Source: SZUA-35 sp965530755 (GTDB taxonomy: Bacteria > Actinomycetota > Acidimicrobiia > Acidimicrobiales > SZUA-35). Taken from it: 64,000 nt of DNA. Numbering within the stretch: position 1 is the first letter of the stretch; each line of letters opens with the position of its first letter. Positions 8,117-15,328 of this stretch are shown here, in pieces. A model generated the notes under the pieces. That model ran no database searches and was not told the origin of the DNA. It was given only the letters and a program-made list of their open reading frames with translations. The stretch is taken from contig CBESNA010000019.1 of the NCBI GenBank assembly GCA_965530755.1, positions 7,578-71,577 of the forward strand, given 5' to 3'. Made by a program: the position numbers and the translations under genes.

Positions 8117-8803
8117 ATGAGTTCGAGGTTGGCACGATACGGAGCCTGGCTTGCGTGCTGCTTGAGCCGCGGGCCACGTGCCCCTCTCGGCGAGAGCGAT
8201 GTCGAGCTGTTGGCGAAGGAGATGGGGGAGGAGGCCTACGCCGGCGGCACGTTCGTCTTCCGCCAGGGAACAGCAGCGGCGAAGGTTCACGTCTTGCGGT
8301 CCGGGACAGTCGAACTGTCGAGAACCGTCAAGGGCCGCCGGGTGACCCTCCAGGTTCTTCGGCCCGGCGATGTGTTCGGCGACGTCCCCGTCTTTCTGGG
8401 TGAGCCCGAGCCCTTCGATGCGCGCGCCGTCGAAGACTGCACGGTGCTGTCTCTGAGTGCCGATGAGCTCTACCAGCTGTTGCAGACCCGACCTCTCGTG
8501 GCCCGACGGTGGTTCGTCTCACTCGCCGAGCGCATGGCGGGACTCCAGAACCGCCTTGTCGACCTGCTCGCGGGAGGCATCGAGGCCCAACTCGCGTCGA
8601 TCCTGCTCCGAGAGGCAGATAGCAACGGCAGCGTCCACATAACCCAGAACAGCCTCGCCGGGATGCTGGGTGTTCAGCGCTCCAGCGTGCAACGTGTTCT
8701 GAAGCTGCTCGAGGCCGCCGGACTCATCGAGTTGCACTATCGCTGCATCGACCTCATCGACCAGGGTGGTCTGGTCTCGTTGCTCGAGGAACCTGACACC
8801 TAG
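8117..8803 (+). CDS. Crp/Fnr family transcriptional regulator
   Basis: A 228-residue regulator with an N-terminal cyclic-nucleotide-binding beta-roll (about 30-140, including RPGDVFGDVPVFLGEP) and a C-terminal winged helix. The recognition region reads SLAGMLGVQRSSVQRVLKLL, typical of Crp. The CNB motif lacks the full cAMP phosphate-binding signature (G-E-x-A-L becomes G-D-V-P-V), so the effector may not be cAMP. There are no clustered cysteines for an Fnr-type iron-sulfur cluster. ATG 8117 is preferred; starts at 8036 would overlap the GH15 gene by 38 nt. It may control the GH15 gene just upstream. Confidence 0.8.
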   Translation: MSSRLARYGAWLACCLSRGPRAPLGESDVELLAKEMGEEAYAGGTFVFRQGTAAAKVHVLRSGTVELSRTVKGRRVTLQVLRPGDVFGDVPVFLGEPEPFDARAVEDCTVLSLSADELYQLLQTRPLVARRWFVSLAERMAGLQNRLVDLLAGGIEAQLASILLREADSNGSVHITQNSLAGMLGVQRSSVQRVLKLLEAAGLIELHYRCIDLIDQGGLVSLLEEPDT

Positions 8804-9139
8804 ACCAGCAAGGCGGCCGGGCGGGGCTACCAGTGGCTGGCAACCGCACTGGTTGTGACGATCGCTGAGATCGCGTTCTTCGCCGGGTACCCCATCGTCA
8901 GCTACCTGCTCGATGCAGCAGCCGTCGTCCTCTTCTTCGGCAACCGCCGGGCGCGTGAACGCGTCGGCTCCGTCAGCTGAGGCGACTGCAGGTGGACGGG
9001 CTCGACGTGTTCGCATGGCGGCGTCGCTGGTGTTCGTCGCGTTGGCCAGATGACCTGACGACGATGGTCGCGGTATTCGCCGCCGGGCACGAGGCCGGAC
9101 ACCACGATCCGCGATAGCAGCGGATGTTAGAGTCCGCCG
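8804..9139 (+). other. Intergenic stretch with an open frame continuing past the crp stop
   Basis: This 336 nt gap holds no gene with a convincing start. The frame of the Crp-type gene stays open for 58 codons after its TAG, to a TGA at 8978-8980. It reads as a plausible membrane segment (two hydrophobic stretches, FFAGYP between them) with a basic tail. The only in-frame start is a GTG at 8855 without a ribosome-binding site. It may be a decayed membrane-protein gene. Beyond 8980 I see nothing until the P450-like gene. Confidence 0.3.
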
Positions 9140-10708
9140 ATGTCGACGACTCCCGATCCGGTGATCCAAACACCCGCGACGGTGCAGATTCGCAGGCGGC
9201 TCGAGAAGCGGGTGGCTTTCAGCCTCTCCATGTTGGCTCGGCCAATGCGCACCTATCGCATGCTCCGCGACGAGAGCTTGGTCATTGCGTTCCCGAATTA
9301 TCGCCGGCACGCGCAGCGCGTGGTCCGGCAGACCGTTGTCGGCCTCGTCTCGTTGGGGGGCCTGCTGATCTATGGGATCGTCTCTTCGACAATGTGGCTG
9401 ACTGCGCTGGCGCTGGCGGCGCTGACATCGGTGGTCGCCGCCGTCGTGTGGAACCGCTGGCACAGTGGGTCGACGGCACTCGTGCGGCGCGGATTGCCAC
9501 CGGGCGAACTCACCGGCTTGGCGTGCCCGTTGCTCGATGTTGACCACCACCAGAGGCTCTTCGACGAACACGGCCCCACATTCACGACGAATCACCTCCA
9601 CACACCGCTCGTCGCCGTGTACGGCCTCGAGAGAGGGCAGGGTGTGTTGCGTGAATGTCAGGCCGACCTCAGCCCGATGCCCCGTCCTGACAACTTCCTG
9701 GTCGAGGGCGGTTTCGTGAGGGTGCTCGAAGGCGACGACCATCGTCGGATGCGCGCCTCGCTTGCTCCTCTCTTCGCCGCCGGCGTTCTCGAACGACTCC
9801 GTCCCCGTGTCGAGGTGAGCGTCGACGCGAGCCTGGCTGATTGGGATAGCGGCGGATCGCTGCTGCACCCCCGTCCGCTCGTAGAGCACCTCGTGCTGGA
9901 CATGTGGCTGACGCTGTTCTTCGGACCCAGCGAGCGCTACGAACCCGAGCGGCTGGCCCGGCTGGCAGACCTCTACCGCCAGATCGATCACCTGACTCCG
10001 ACGCCGGAAATGCGCGACGTGCAGGACCAAATCGTCGAGGAGGTCCAGGCGCTCGGGCGCCTCCCTGACCTACCGAACTGTTTGTTGCGCGAACTCACGG
10101 CACGGTCTCCGGAGAGCCTCGACGACCTCCCTCTGGTCGAGAACCTGGTGCATCTCGTCACATCGTCGCACGCCGACATGTCTGGGCTCTTCGATTGGAT
10201 CGTGAAGTTCCTCGCCGACAACCCGAAGTGGATCGATCGTCTCCGTGGTTCAGCTCCCGAGCAGACAAAGATCAACGCCGACGCCTTCGTCTCCGAATCG
10301 CTCCGGCTCGCCCAGAGCGAAGTGTTGTTGCGCGTCACGAACCGGCCGACCAACGTTGAGGGCCACACCATCCCGCGCCGGTGGATGATTCGTGTGCTCG
10401 TGCGGGAGAGTCATCGCGACCCCGCAGCGTTCGAAGATCCGCTCGAATTTCGGCCGGAACGATTCGTATCGGAGAGCTACGGGCGCCTCGAGTACTCGCC
10501 GTTCGGGCTCGACGGGCGGTCGTGCATCGCCGAGAGCCTGGCGAGGATGGCGAGCGAGGTCTTCGTGACCGGCCTGGCGAGGCGATTCGATGTCGAAACA
10601 GTCGAGGACGGGCCGCTTCAACTCAGCATTCACCGTCACGCCGCGCCGAACCACCATTGGAAGGTCAGGCTCAGCCCAGCGCCGGTGGCTCGAGCCGGCA
10701 CCGCGTAG
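9140..10708 (+). CDS. Membrane-anchored cytochrome P450-like protein
   Basis: A 522-residue P450-fold protein. The P450 core starts near residue 130 and keeps the K-helix ExxR (Glu386, Arg389), the PERF motif (439-442) and the heme loop FGLDGRSC (455-462), where Cys462 is the axial thiolate ligand. Two features are odd. A helical N-terminal extension contains two hydrophobic segments (about 66-82 and 86-104), which would anchor it in the membrane. The I-helix has TSSHAD (341-346) where monooxygenases carry (A/G)Gx(D/E)T, so the acid-alcohol pair for O2 activation is missing. The next gene, a B2-type leader peptidase, starts 11 nt after its stop, which suggests a joint role in peptide maturation. 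Confidence 0.78.
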   Translation: MSTTPDPVIQTPATVQIRRRLEKRVAFSLSMLARPMRTYRMLRDESLVIAFPNYRRHAQRVVRQTVVGLVSLGGLLIYGIVSSTMWLTALALAALTSVVAAVVWNRWHSGSTALVRRGLPPGELTGLACPLLDVDHHQRLFDEHGPTFTTNHLHTPLVAVYGLERGQGVLRECQADLSPMPRPDNFLVEGGFVRVLEGDDHRRMRASLAPLFAAGVLERLRPRVEVSVDASLADWDSGGSLLHPRPLVEHLVLDMWLTLFFGPSERYEPERLARLADLYRQIDHLTPTPEMRDVQDQIVEEVQALGRLPDLPNCLLRELTARSPESLDDLPLVENLVHLVTSSHADMSGLFDWIVKFLADNPKWIDRLRGSAPEQTKINADAFVSESLRLAQSEVLLRVTNRPTNVEGHTIPRRWMIRVLVRESHRDPAAFEDPLEFRPERFVSESYGRLEYSPFGLDGRSCIAESLARMASEVFVTGLARRFDVETVEDGPLQLSIHRHAAPNHHWKVRLSPAPVARAGTA

Positions 10709-10719
10709 CCCATCGACCG

Positions 10720-11169
10720 ATGCAGCGTGTTTGGGTGCGTGTCGCCGACCTTCGGATGCTTGCCGCCGCTGTTCCCGTGTCCATTTCTGTCCGGCGGGCG
10801 CTCCGCTCGCACCAAGACCTCTCTGCACTGCTCGCCTCCGTCGAGGCCGTGGCCTCAGCCCATCAGCCTCGCCGGTTTTGGGGCGCCCCGGCTCGTGTCC
10901 CGATCGTCGCGGGTTGGTGCTTTCGTTTCACCGACCGGTCGTGTGTCGGGCGGTCGCTCACGGCGTTCGCACTACTACGTCGCCAGGGAGCGTCACCCAG
11001 TTTCGTCAGCGGCGTCGTCGCCCTCGACCGCAGGGATACCAAGACGTTCCTCGACGGTCACGCGTGGGTCGAACTCGATGGTTCGCCGCTCGCGGACGCG
11101 GATCTCGCGGTGGCAAAGCGATATCGCGAGATCTACCGCCATCCGCCGTCAGCTACGAGAGAGCGCTGA
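10720..11169 (+). CDS. Lasso-peptide B2-like leader protease (transglutaminase fold)
   Basis: A 149-residue protein of the McjB C-terminal / lasso B2 family, cysteine proteases of transglutaminase fold that remove the leader of a RiPP precursor. The catalytic cysteine is Cys75 in SCVGRSLTAFALLRRQG, matching the family C-x2-RSL signature. The catalytic histidine is His114 in GHAWVEL. Length and motif spacing are normal for a stand-alone B2. The ATG lies 11 nt after the P450-like stop. Its TGA directly abuts the stop of the convergent precursor gene, with no bases between. No lasso cyclase (asparagine synthetase-like C protein) is present in the window, so the final product need not be a lasso. 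Confidence 0.8.
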   Translation: MQRVWVRVADLRMLAAAVPVSISVRRALRSHQDLSALLASVEAVASAHQPRRFWGAPARVPIVAGWCFRFTDRSCVGRSLTAFALLRRQGASPSFVSGVVALDRRDTKTFLDGHAWVELDGSPLADADLAVAKRYREIYRHPPSATRER

Positions 11170-11304
11170 CTACGTGAGGCCGCTGCCGATCGACCCGGTG
11201 AGGGTGCTCCAGCCTGGATGTTCGGTGAGTGCCGGGGGCTCGTAGACCTCACGCTCGGTGGCCGCAGCCGTGGGGTCAGCGTCGCAATTCTCGTCTGGGT
11301 CCAT
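11170..11304 (-). CDS. Candidate RiPP precursor peptide with YxxPxL leader
   Basis: A 44-residue peptide. An acidic N-terminus leads to YEPPAL at residues 21-26, an exact YxxPxL, the leader motif bound by the PqqD-like B1/RRE in lasso systems. It is followed by TEHPG, where the canonical leader has x3-G. The C-terminal part (32-44) is short and rich in Gly, Ser and Thr (WSTLTGSIGSGLT). It has no Asp or Glu suitable for a lasso macrolactam after the motif except Glu28. The start is ATG 11304; the ribosome-binding site is weak. The gene lies 101 nt downstream of the RRE gene on the same strand, stop to stop with the B2 gene. Context and motif together make this convincing, although the ORF is short. 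Confidence 0.68.
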   Translation of the reverse strand: MDPDENCDADPTAAATEREVYEPPALTEHPGWSTLTGSIGSGLT

Positions 11305-11405
11305 TCGGTCAGGGTACTCAACGGGCTCGGTTGGCGCCAGCAAAGGACACCGTTGGCCATGTCGGAGGAAGGGTCCGCGACGATCTCGATGGGGTCGCAG
11401 CGGCC

Positions 11406-12086
11406 TCAGCCATCCGGCACGACCAGGCCAGCATCGGCGAGTTGGGCGACCAGGAGTGCCACGTCACGTCGAGCGGCCTCCTCGTCGACCGCAAATGTGG
11501 CGATGACGCGCTCGACGGCTGTCTCGATTCCTTCGTCGATCGACTCCCAGACCACCCTTCCGGCCGGGTTGAGATCGAAAATTCTCTGTGTGCGAGGATC
11601 GAGGAGCACCGAGCTTGGGTCGAGGTCGGTGTACCTGACCGCAGGATCTCGGCGCCAAGAGTGCGTCCGGCCCGGATAGGCGGCACCGTCATCTTGATTG
11701 GTGGCTGCGGCTGAGGCGTGCCGGTGCAACCAGAGCCAACGCTCATCGAGCCTGTGCAGACTCACTGTCCATCGGATCGGGACCGTCAGGGGATTGCCGT
11801 TCACGGAGAGATGGATGGTCAGCGACGCTGCCACCGTTGCGGCATCACCGCGTCGGGTGAGGTGCCGCCAGTGCCACTCGAATCGTTCAGCGGTCGCCTC
11901 GGAGAAGTTCCGTTCGAACAGGCTCCGGATCTCGGCTCGGCCGGTGCACAACTCGTCGGCACCCGTGCCGATCAGCGAGATGTCATCACCCCCGTCGAAC
12001 AACTCCATCAGCCCGTCGATGTCTTTCGCACAGTACGCGTCTGCGTAGACATCGAAGGTGGCGAGTATTTCAGTCTCTTCACTCAC
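11406..12086 (-). CDS. SnoaL/NTF2-like domain fused to PqqD-like RRE
   Basis: A 226-residue fusion. Residues 1 to about 125 form an NTF2/SnoaL-like (SgcJ/DUF4440) cone fold, with IRWTVSLHRLDERWLWLHRH as its last strands. Residues about 148-226 form a PqqD-like winged helix: SVLLDPRTQRIFDLNPAGRV, then VVWESIDEG and a C-terminal LLVAQLADAGLVVP. PqqD-like domains are RiPP recognition elements that bind leaders such as YxxPxL. GTG 12086 has a GGAG 7 nt upstream; an ATG at 12134 would add 16 residues. The precursor candidate follows 101 nt downstream. The NTF2-like half could bind a small ligand or catalyse a modification. I know of no described RRE with this partner. Confidence 0.75.
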   Translation of the reverse strand: MSEETEILATFDVYADAYCAKDIDGLMELFDGGDDISLIGTGADELCTGRAEIRSLFERNFSEATAERFEWHWRHLTRRGDAATVAASLTIHLSVNGNPLTVPIRWTVSLHRLDERWLWLHRHASAAATNQDDGAAYPGRTHSWRRDPAVRYTDLDPSSVLLDPRTQRIFDLNPAGRVVWESIDEGIETAVERVIATFAVDEEAARRDVALLVAQLADAGLVVPDG

Positions 12087-12202
12087 CGAACAGCTCCATC
12101 TCTGACAGTCATGCTCAGGAGTTCCGAATATCACGCGGCGCTGCGTTCCGGATCACGGACCGAGAGAGTGATCTCGAGGCGGCCGGTGATCGGAGGCAAC
12201 AG

Positions 12203-14104
12203 TCAGCTTCCGTCGACCATGTCGACGAGCCCGAGACCAGCTCGTACTCGCTCGATTCGATAGTGCGCATCGGGCCCGTTCAGGAAGTTCGGGCGAAGTG
12301 GTGGTGTGTGGAGAATCTCGCGCCGTTGGAGCTCCTCGATCACTGCTGTGTGTTCTGGCGCAATCTTGCCGACGAGGAGGGTGTCCAGCCGTCCGCCTTT
12401 GTGGACGTAGTCAACGACGCCCTGAAGCCCACGCAGGTAGACGGCATCCTTCACCAAGCCGCCGCCTCGGTGCACCCGCATGGCCACCCCGAATGCACTT
12501 TTGCTCGCCATGCCGATGTCATCGACGAGCAGTCGGTAGGTGTCGATGAATTCTGCGCCGTCTGCGACCGACCGCGCAGCGATGACCCGAGCGGCCAACG
12601 TCCGAAGTCTCGCCGGGGTGAGACCGCCAACGATGTACTCGGCGAACACGGCCAAGCCCTCCTGGAGCTCATCGTGGCGCGCCAACCCGGAAGCGAGCAA
12701 GCGGAATGGTTGGGCTCGGCCGTTCCAGTACGTGACGACGTGTGTCCCGACCTCGTGCTGTATGAGTGCCTCGACGCGGTCCGCAGGTATCGACATGGAT
12801 TTCCCCACCAGGAGATTGCCTGCCGAGACCATCAGGGACGTCACGTCGTCGCGCAACTCCACGCGGGGCGTGATCGAGCTGTCGACGGAGCGGTAGGTGG
12901 CGATTTCGACTTCGGCTGCTGCGGCGAAGGCTTCGCCCGAGATGCGCCTCCCCGAAGTGGTTGCCTTCTCCCGGTCCATCGACTCCAGAACCGATCGTGC
13001 CAGCTCGATTGACGCGTCGTCGACCCTCCCGTAGAGAGCAACGCTCGTCGGGAGGAATCGCGGGGTCAGCCTGGCTCCGATGAGCGAGAGTTTGAGCTCC
13101 AACTCCACCCGCTTCTCGCGAAACAGTGCTTCGAGAGTCGGGTCCTCGACGCGTTCGATCTTGATGTTGAAGAGCTTCCGCTTCAGTATCGATGGATCGA
13201 CCGTGTGCGGGCGATATTGGAAGCGTGGGGCCTTGTTGAACTTCGAGGCTCGAAAGCTCCGAAACGCGGCATCAGAGTTGACTGGCGTCACCGTCAGCAG
13301 CAGATCGAACGACTCGGCGACACTCGCGAGCTCACGATCGATGTCGCGTACAGCGCGAACCACGGCGCGGCGGCCCAGCGCTTGGTAATGCAACGGATGC
13401 GACGACGTCTCCTCTCGAGCGAAAACGAACGCCGCCTGCGCAAGCGAGCGGGCCACCTGGTGGATCATCGCTCGCTTCACCAGTGGGTAGCTTTCGCCCG
13501 TCGTCGAGGATTCCCATGCCGGATAGGTCATCAAGCCGACGGCGTGGGTGTTCGTGGCTTTAGCCGCCGCCGGGGACAGAAGGCGCCGGACGTGCGGGGG
13601 CGCCAGCGGTACCGATGGACTCAGCCTCACTTCGGCCTTCTGGCCAAGAATCCTCACGCGAGCGAGTTCCTTGGCCAACGCCGTGACTGCCGGTGTGTCG
13701 ACGAGTTGTTTCGGTATGGCGATTTCGAAGTCCGGCGTGATGTCCGCGGAGACCGAACTGGCTTCCTCGACCTCATTCTTCAGCCAGACCTCCACGAGGA
13801 GGAAGCCGCCAAACGATTTGGACTGGAGGGTTGCCACCCGCTCGACAAGATCAAGGACAAACTTCTGTGCAGACGGGGCCGATGGCGCAATGATGTACGC
13901 GGCCTGGCTCGCCACGAGTGATTTCAGGGCGGCGTCGGCGGCCCCGGGCGGAGGTCGATAGACAACCAGAAACGGGAGCAACCGGTCGATGTGCACACGA
14001 CCGTCTGAGGCCAAGTTTCGTCTGACACGCTCACCCTTCTCGACGCGAGCTGCGATCTCGTCGAGCAGCGCTGGGCTGAGCTTGGTCGTTCGTTTTGCTG
14101 CCAT
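12203..14104 (-). CDS. DUF1704 metallopeptidase (MATCAP / QEGLA-motif family)
   Basis: A 633-residue protein of the DUF1704 family, bacterial relatives of the animal tubulin tyrosine carboxypeptidase MATCAP. The zinc motif HEVGTH (residues 450-455) has the unusual HExxxH spacing of this family, and QEGLA follows at 481-485. The N-terminal half is helical with no further motif I recognise. ATG 14104 starts at MAAKRTTK; an upstream start at 14152 adds 16 residues. It is divergent from an ATP-grasp ligase and an N-formylglutamate-amidohydrolase-like gene, partners with which this family is often linked. Its stop is 116 nt before the RRE fusion start on the same strand, so it might be cotranscribed with the peptide genes. 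Confidence 0.8.
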   Translation of the reverse strand: MAAKRTTKLSPALLDEIAARVEKGERVRRNLASDGRVHIDRLLPFLVVYRPPPGAADAALKSLVASQAAYIIAPSAPSAQKFVLDLVERVATLQSKSFGGFLLVEVWLKNEVEEASSVSADITPDFEIAIPKQLVDTPAVTALAKELARVRILGQKAEVRLSPSVPLAPPHVRRLLSPAAAKATNTHAVGLMTYPAWESSTTGESYPLVKRAMIHQVARSLAQAAFVFAREETSSHPLHYQALGRRAVVRAVRDIDRELASVAESFDLLLTVTPVNSDAAFRSFRASKFNKAPRFQYRPHTVDPSILKRKLFNIKIERVEDPTLEALFREKRVELELKLSLIGARLTPRFLPTSVALYGRVDDASIELARSVLESMDREKATTSGRRISGEAFAAAAEVEIATYRSVDSSITPRVELRDDVTSLMVSAGNLLVGKSMSIPADRVEALIQHEVGTHVVTYWNGRAQPFRLLASGLARHDELQEGLAVFAEYIVGGLTPARLRTLAARVIAARSVADGAEFIDTYRLLVDDIGMASKSAFGVAMRVHRGGGLVKDAVYLRGLQGVVDYVHKGGRLDTLLVGKIAPEHTAVIEELQRREILHTPPLRPNFLNGPDAHYRIERVRAGLGLVDMVDGS

Positions 14105-14284
14105 CACACCCGTGCCTTGGCGGTTCCGAGATGGAACTGCACCGAAGGACACAAGCTAGCCCTCGCGCCGGACGATCAACCGGACAAGGGCGAACGCTCG
14201 GGTACGAGATGGTCTACGATTCCGCTCCTCACCGCCGATCGCCGCGCCAGCGTCATGTCGGATCGGCAACACCAAGGAGCTGCA

Positions 14285-15328
14285 GTGCGTATAGGTTTCG
14301 TCGTGAACGACATCAAGACCGAGGAGGCCGGTTACACCACGACCCGCCTCGGTGTAGCTGCCACGAACCGGGGACACGAGGCCTGGACGATCAGCGTCGG
14401 TGACCTTGCCTACGATCCAGACGAATTGATCAAGGCCAAGGCCACCCGGCCGCCGAAGTCACGGTACAAAGACGGCGTTGGGTACCTCCGCGATCTCCAC
14501 GGCAAGGCGGCCATCAGAGAGCGGATCACGGTCGACGAACTCGACGTCCTGTTCCTCCGAAACGTTCCCTCGGACGAGAAGTCCAGCCGCGAATGGGCCA
14601 AGACAGCCGCCATCGACTTCGGCCGAGTCGCGATGCGCCACGGCGTCATCGTTCTCAACGATCCGAACGGTTTGGCCAAGGCCGCGAACAAGATGTACTT
14701 CCAGCTGTTTCCCGAAGAGGTCAGGCCAAGGACCCTCATTTCTCGCGATCGGCAAGAGATTCGGGATTTCGTTCATGAGGAAGGAAGGGCCGTCCTCAAA
14801 CCGCTGAGTGGATCGGGAGGCGAAAACGTCTTCCTGGTTCGCGCCGACGATCCGGCCAACCTGAATCAGATGATCGATGCCGTCAATCGGGACGGCTACA
14901 TCATTGCGCAGGAGTATCTCGAGAAGGCCGAGGACGGCGACACCCGTCTGTTCTTGATGAACGGCGAACCTCTTCGTCACAAAGGCCGGTATGCAGCTTT
15001 CCGGCGCGTGAGGAAGGGCGGCGACATGCGTTCGAATCTCCACGCCGGAGGGTCACTGGCCAAGGCAACGCTCACCGAGGAGTCACTCGAGCTGGCCGAG
15101 ATCGTTCGCCCGAAACTCGTCCAGGACGGAATGTTCCTGGTTGGTATCGACATCGTTGGCAACAAGCTCATGGAAATCAACGTGTTCAGCCCCGGCGGGC
15201 TGGGTTCTGCGCAGAAGCTCGAAGGAGTGAACTTCAATGACGCAGTGCTCGACAGCCTGGAGCGCAAGGTGAGCTACATGGGCTACTACAAGCGCAACTT
15301 CAACAACCCGGAAATGAACACATTGTGA
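14285..15328 (+). CDS. ATP-grasp ligase, glutathione synthetase/RimK-like
   Basis: A 347-residue ATP-grasp enzyme, expected to join a carboxylate to an amine through an acyl phosphate. It has a GshB-like N-terminal domain (RIGFVVNDIKTEEAGYTTTR), the central NDPNGLAKAANKMYFQLFP, the ATP loop LKPLSGSGGENVFLV and the metal-binding EINVFSPGG. The start chosen is GTG 14285 with AAGGAG 5 nt upstream. ATG 14254 is an alternative. No glutamate-cysteine ligase lies nearby and most actinobacteria use mycothiol, so real glutathione synthesis is unlikely. With the DUF1704 peptidase and the amidohydrolase next door, it more likely adds an amino acid to a protein or peptide. Confidence 0.82.
   Translation: MRIGFVVNDIKTEEAGYTTTRLGVAATNRGHEAWTISVGDLAYDPDELIKAKATRPPKSRYKDGVGYLRDLHGKAAIRERITVDELDVLFLRNVPSDEKSSREWAKTAAIDFGRVAMRHGVIVLNDPNGLAKAANKMYFQLFPEEVRPRTLISRDRQEIRDFVHEEGRAVLKPLSGSGGENVFLVRADDPANLNQMIDAVNRDGYIIAQEYLEKAEDGDTRLFLMNGEPLRHKGRYAAFRRVRKGGDMRSNLHAGGSLAKATLTEESLELAEIVRPKLVQDGMFLVGIDIVGNKLMEINVFSPGGLGSAQKLEGVNFNDAVLDSLERKVSYMGYYKRNFNNPEMNTL

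Noticed and set aside
8519..10030. Long open frame antisense to the Crp-type gene and the P450-like gene (over 500 codons)
   Set aside because: The sense frames carry clear Crp and P450 motifs. The antisense product has an Arg/His/Gln-rich composition with no domain and no ribosome-binding site, typical of a GC-rich shadow frame.
10720..11304. Reading the locus as a complete lasso-peptide cluster
   Set aside because: B1-like RRE and B2 are present but there is no asparagine-synthetase-like cyclase in the window, and the core lacks a convincing acidic acceptor. I therefore call it a RiPP locus with lasso-type leader handling only.
14285..15328. Annotating the ATP-grasp gene as true glutathione synthetase (gshB)
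   Set aside because: No gshA is nearby and the predicted host group usually makes mycothiol. The neighbour genes fit an amino-acid ligase on another substrate.
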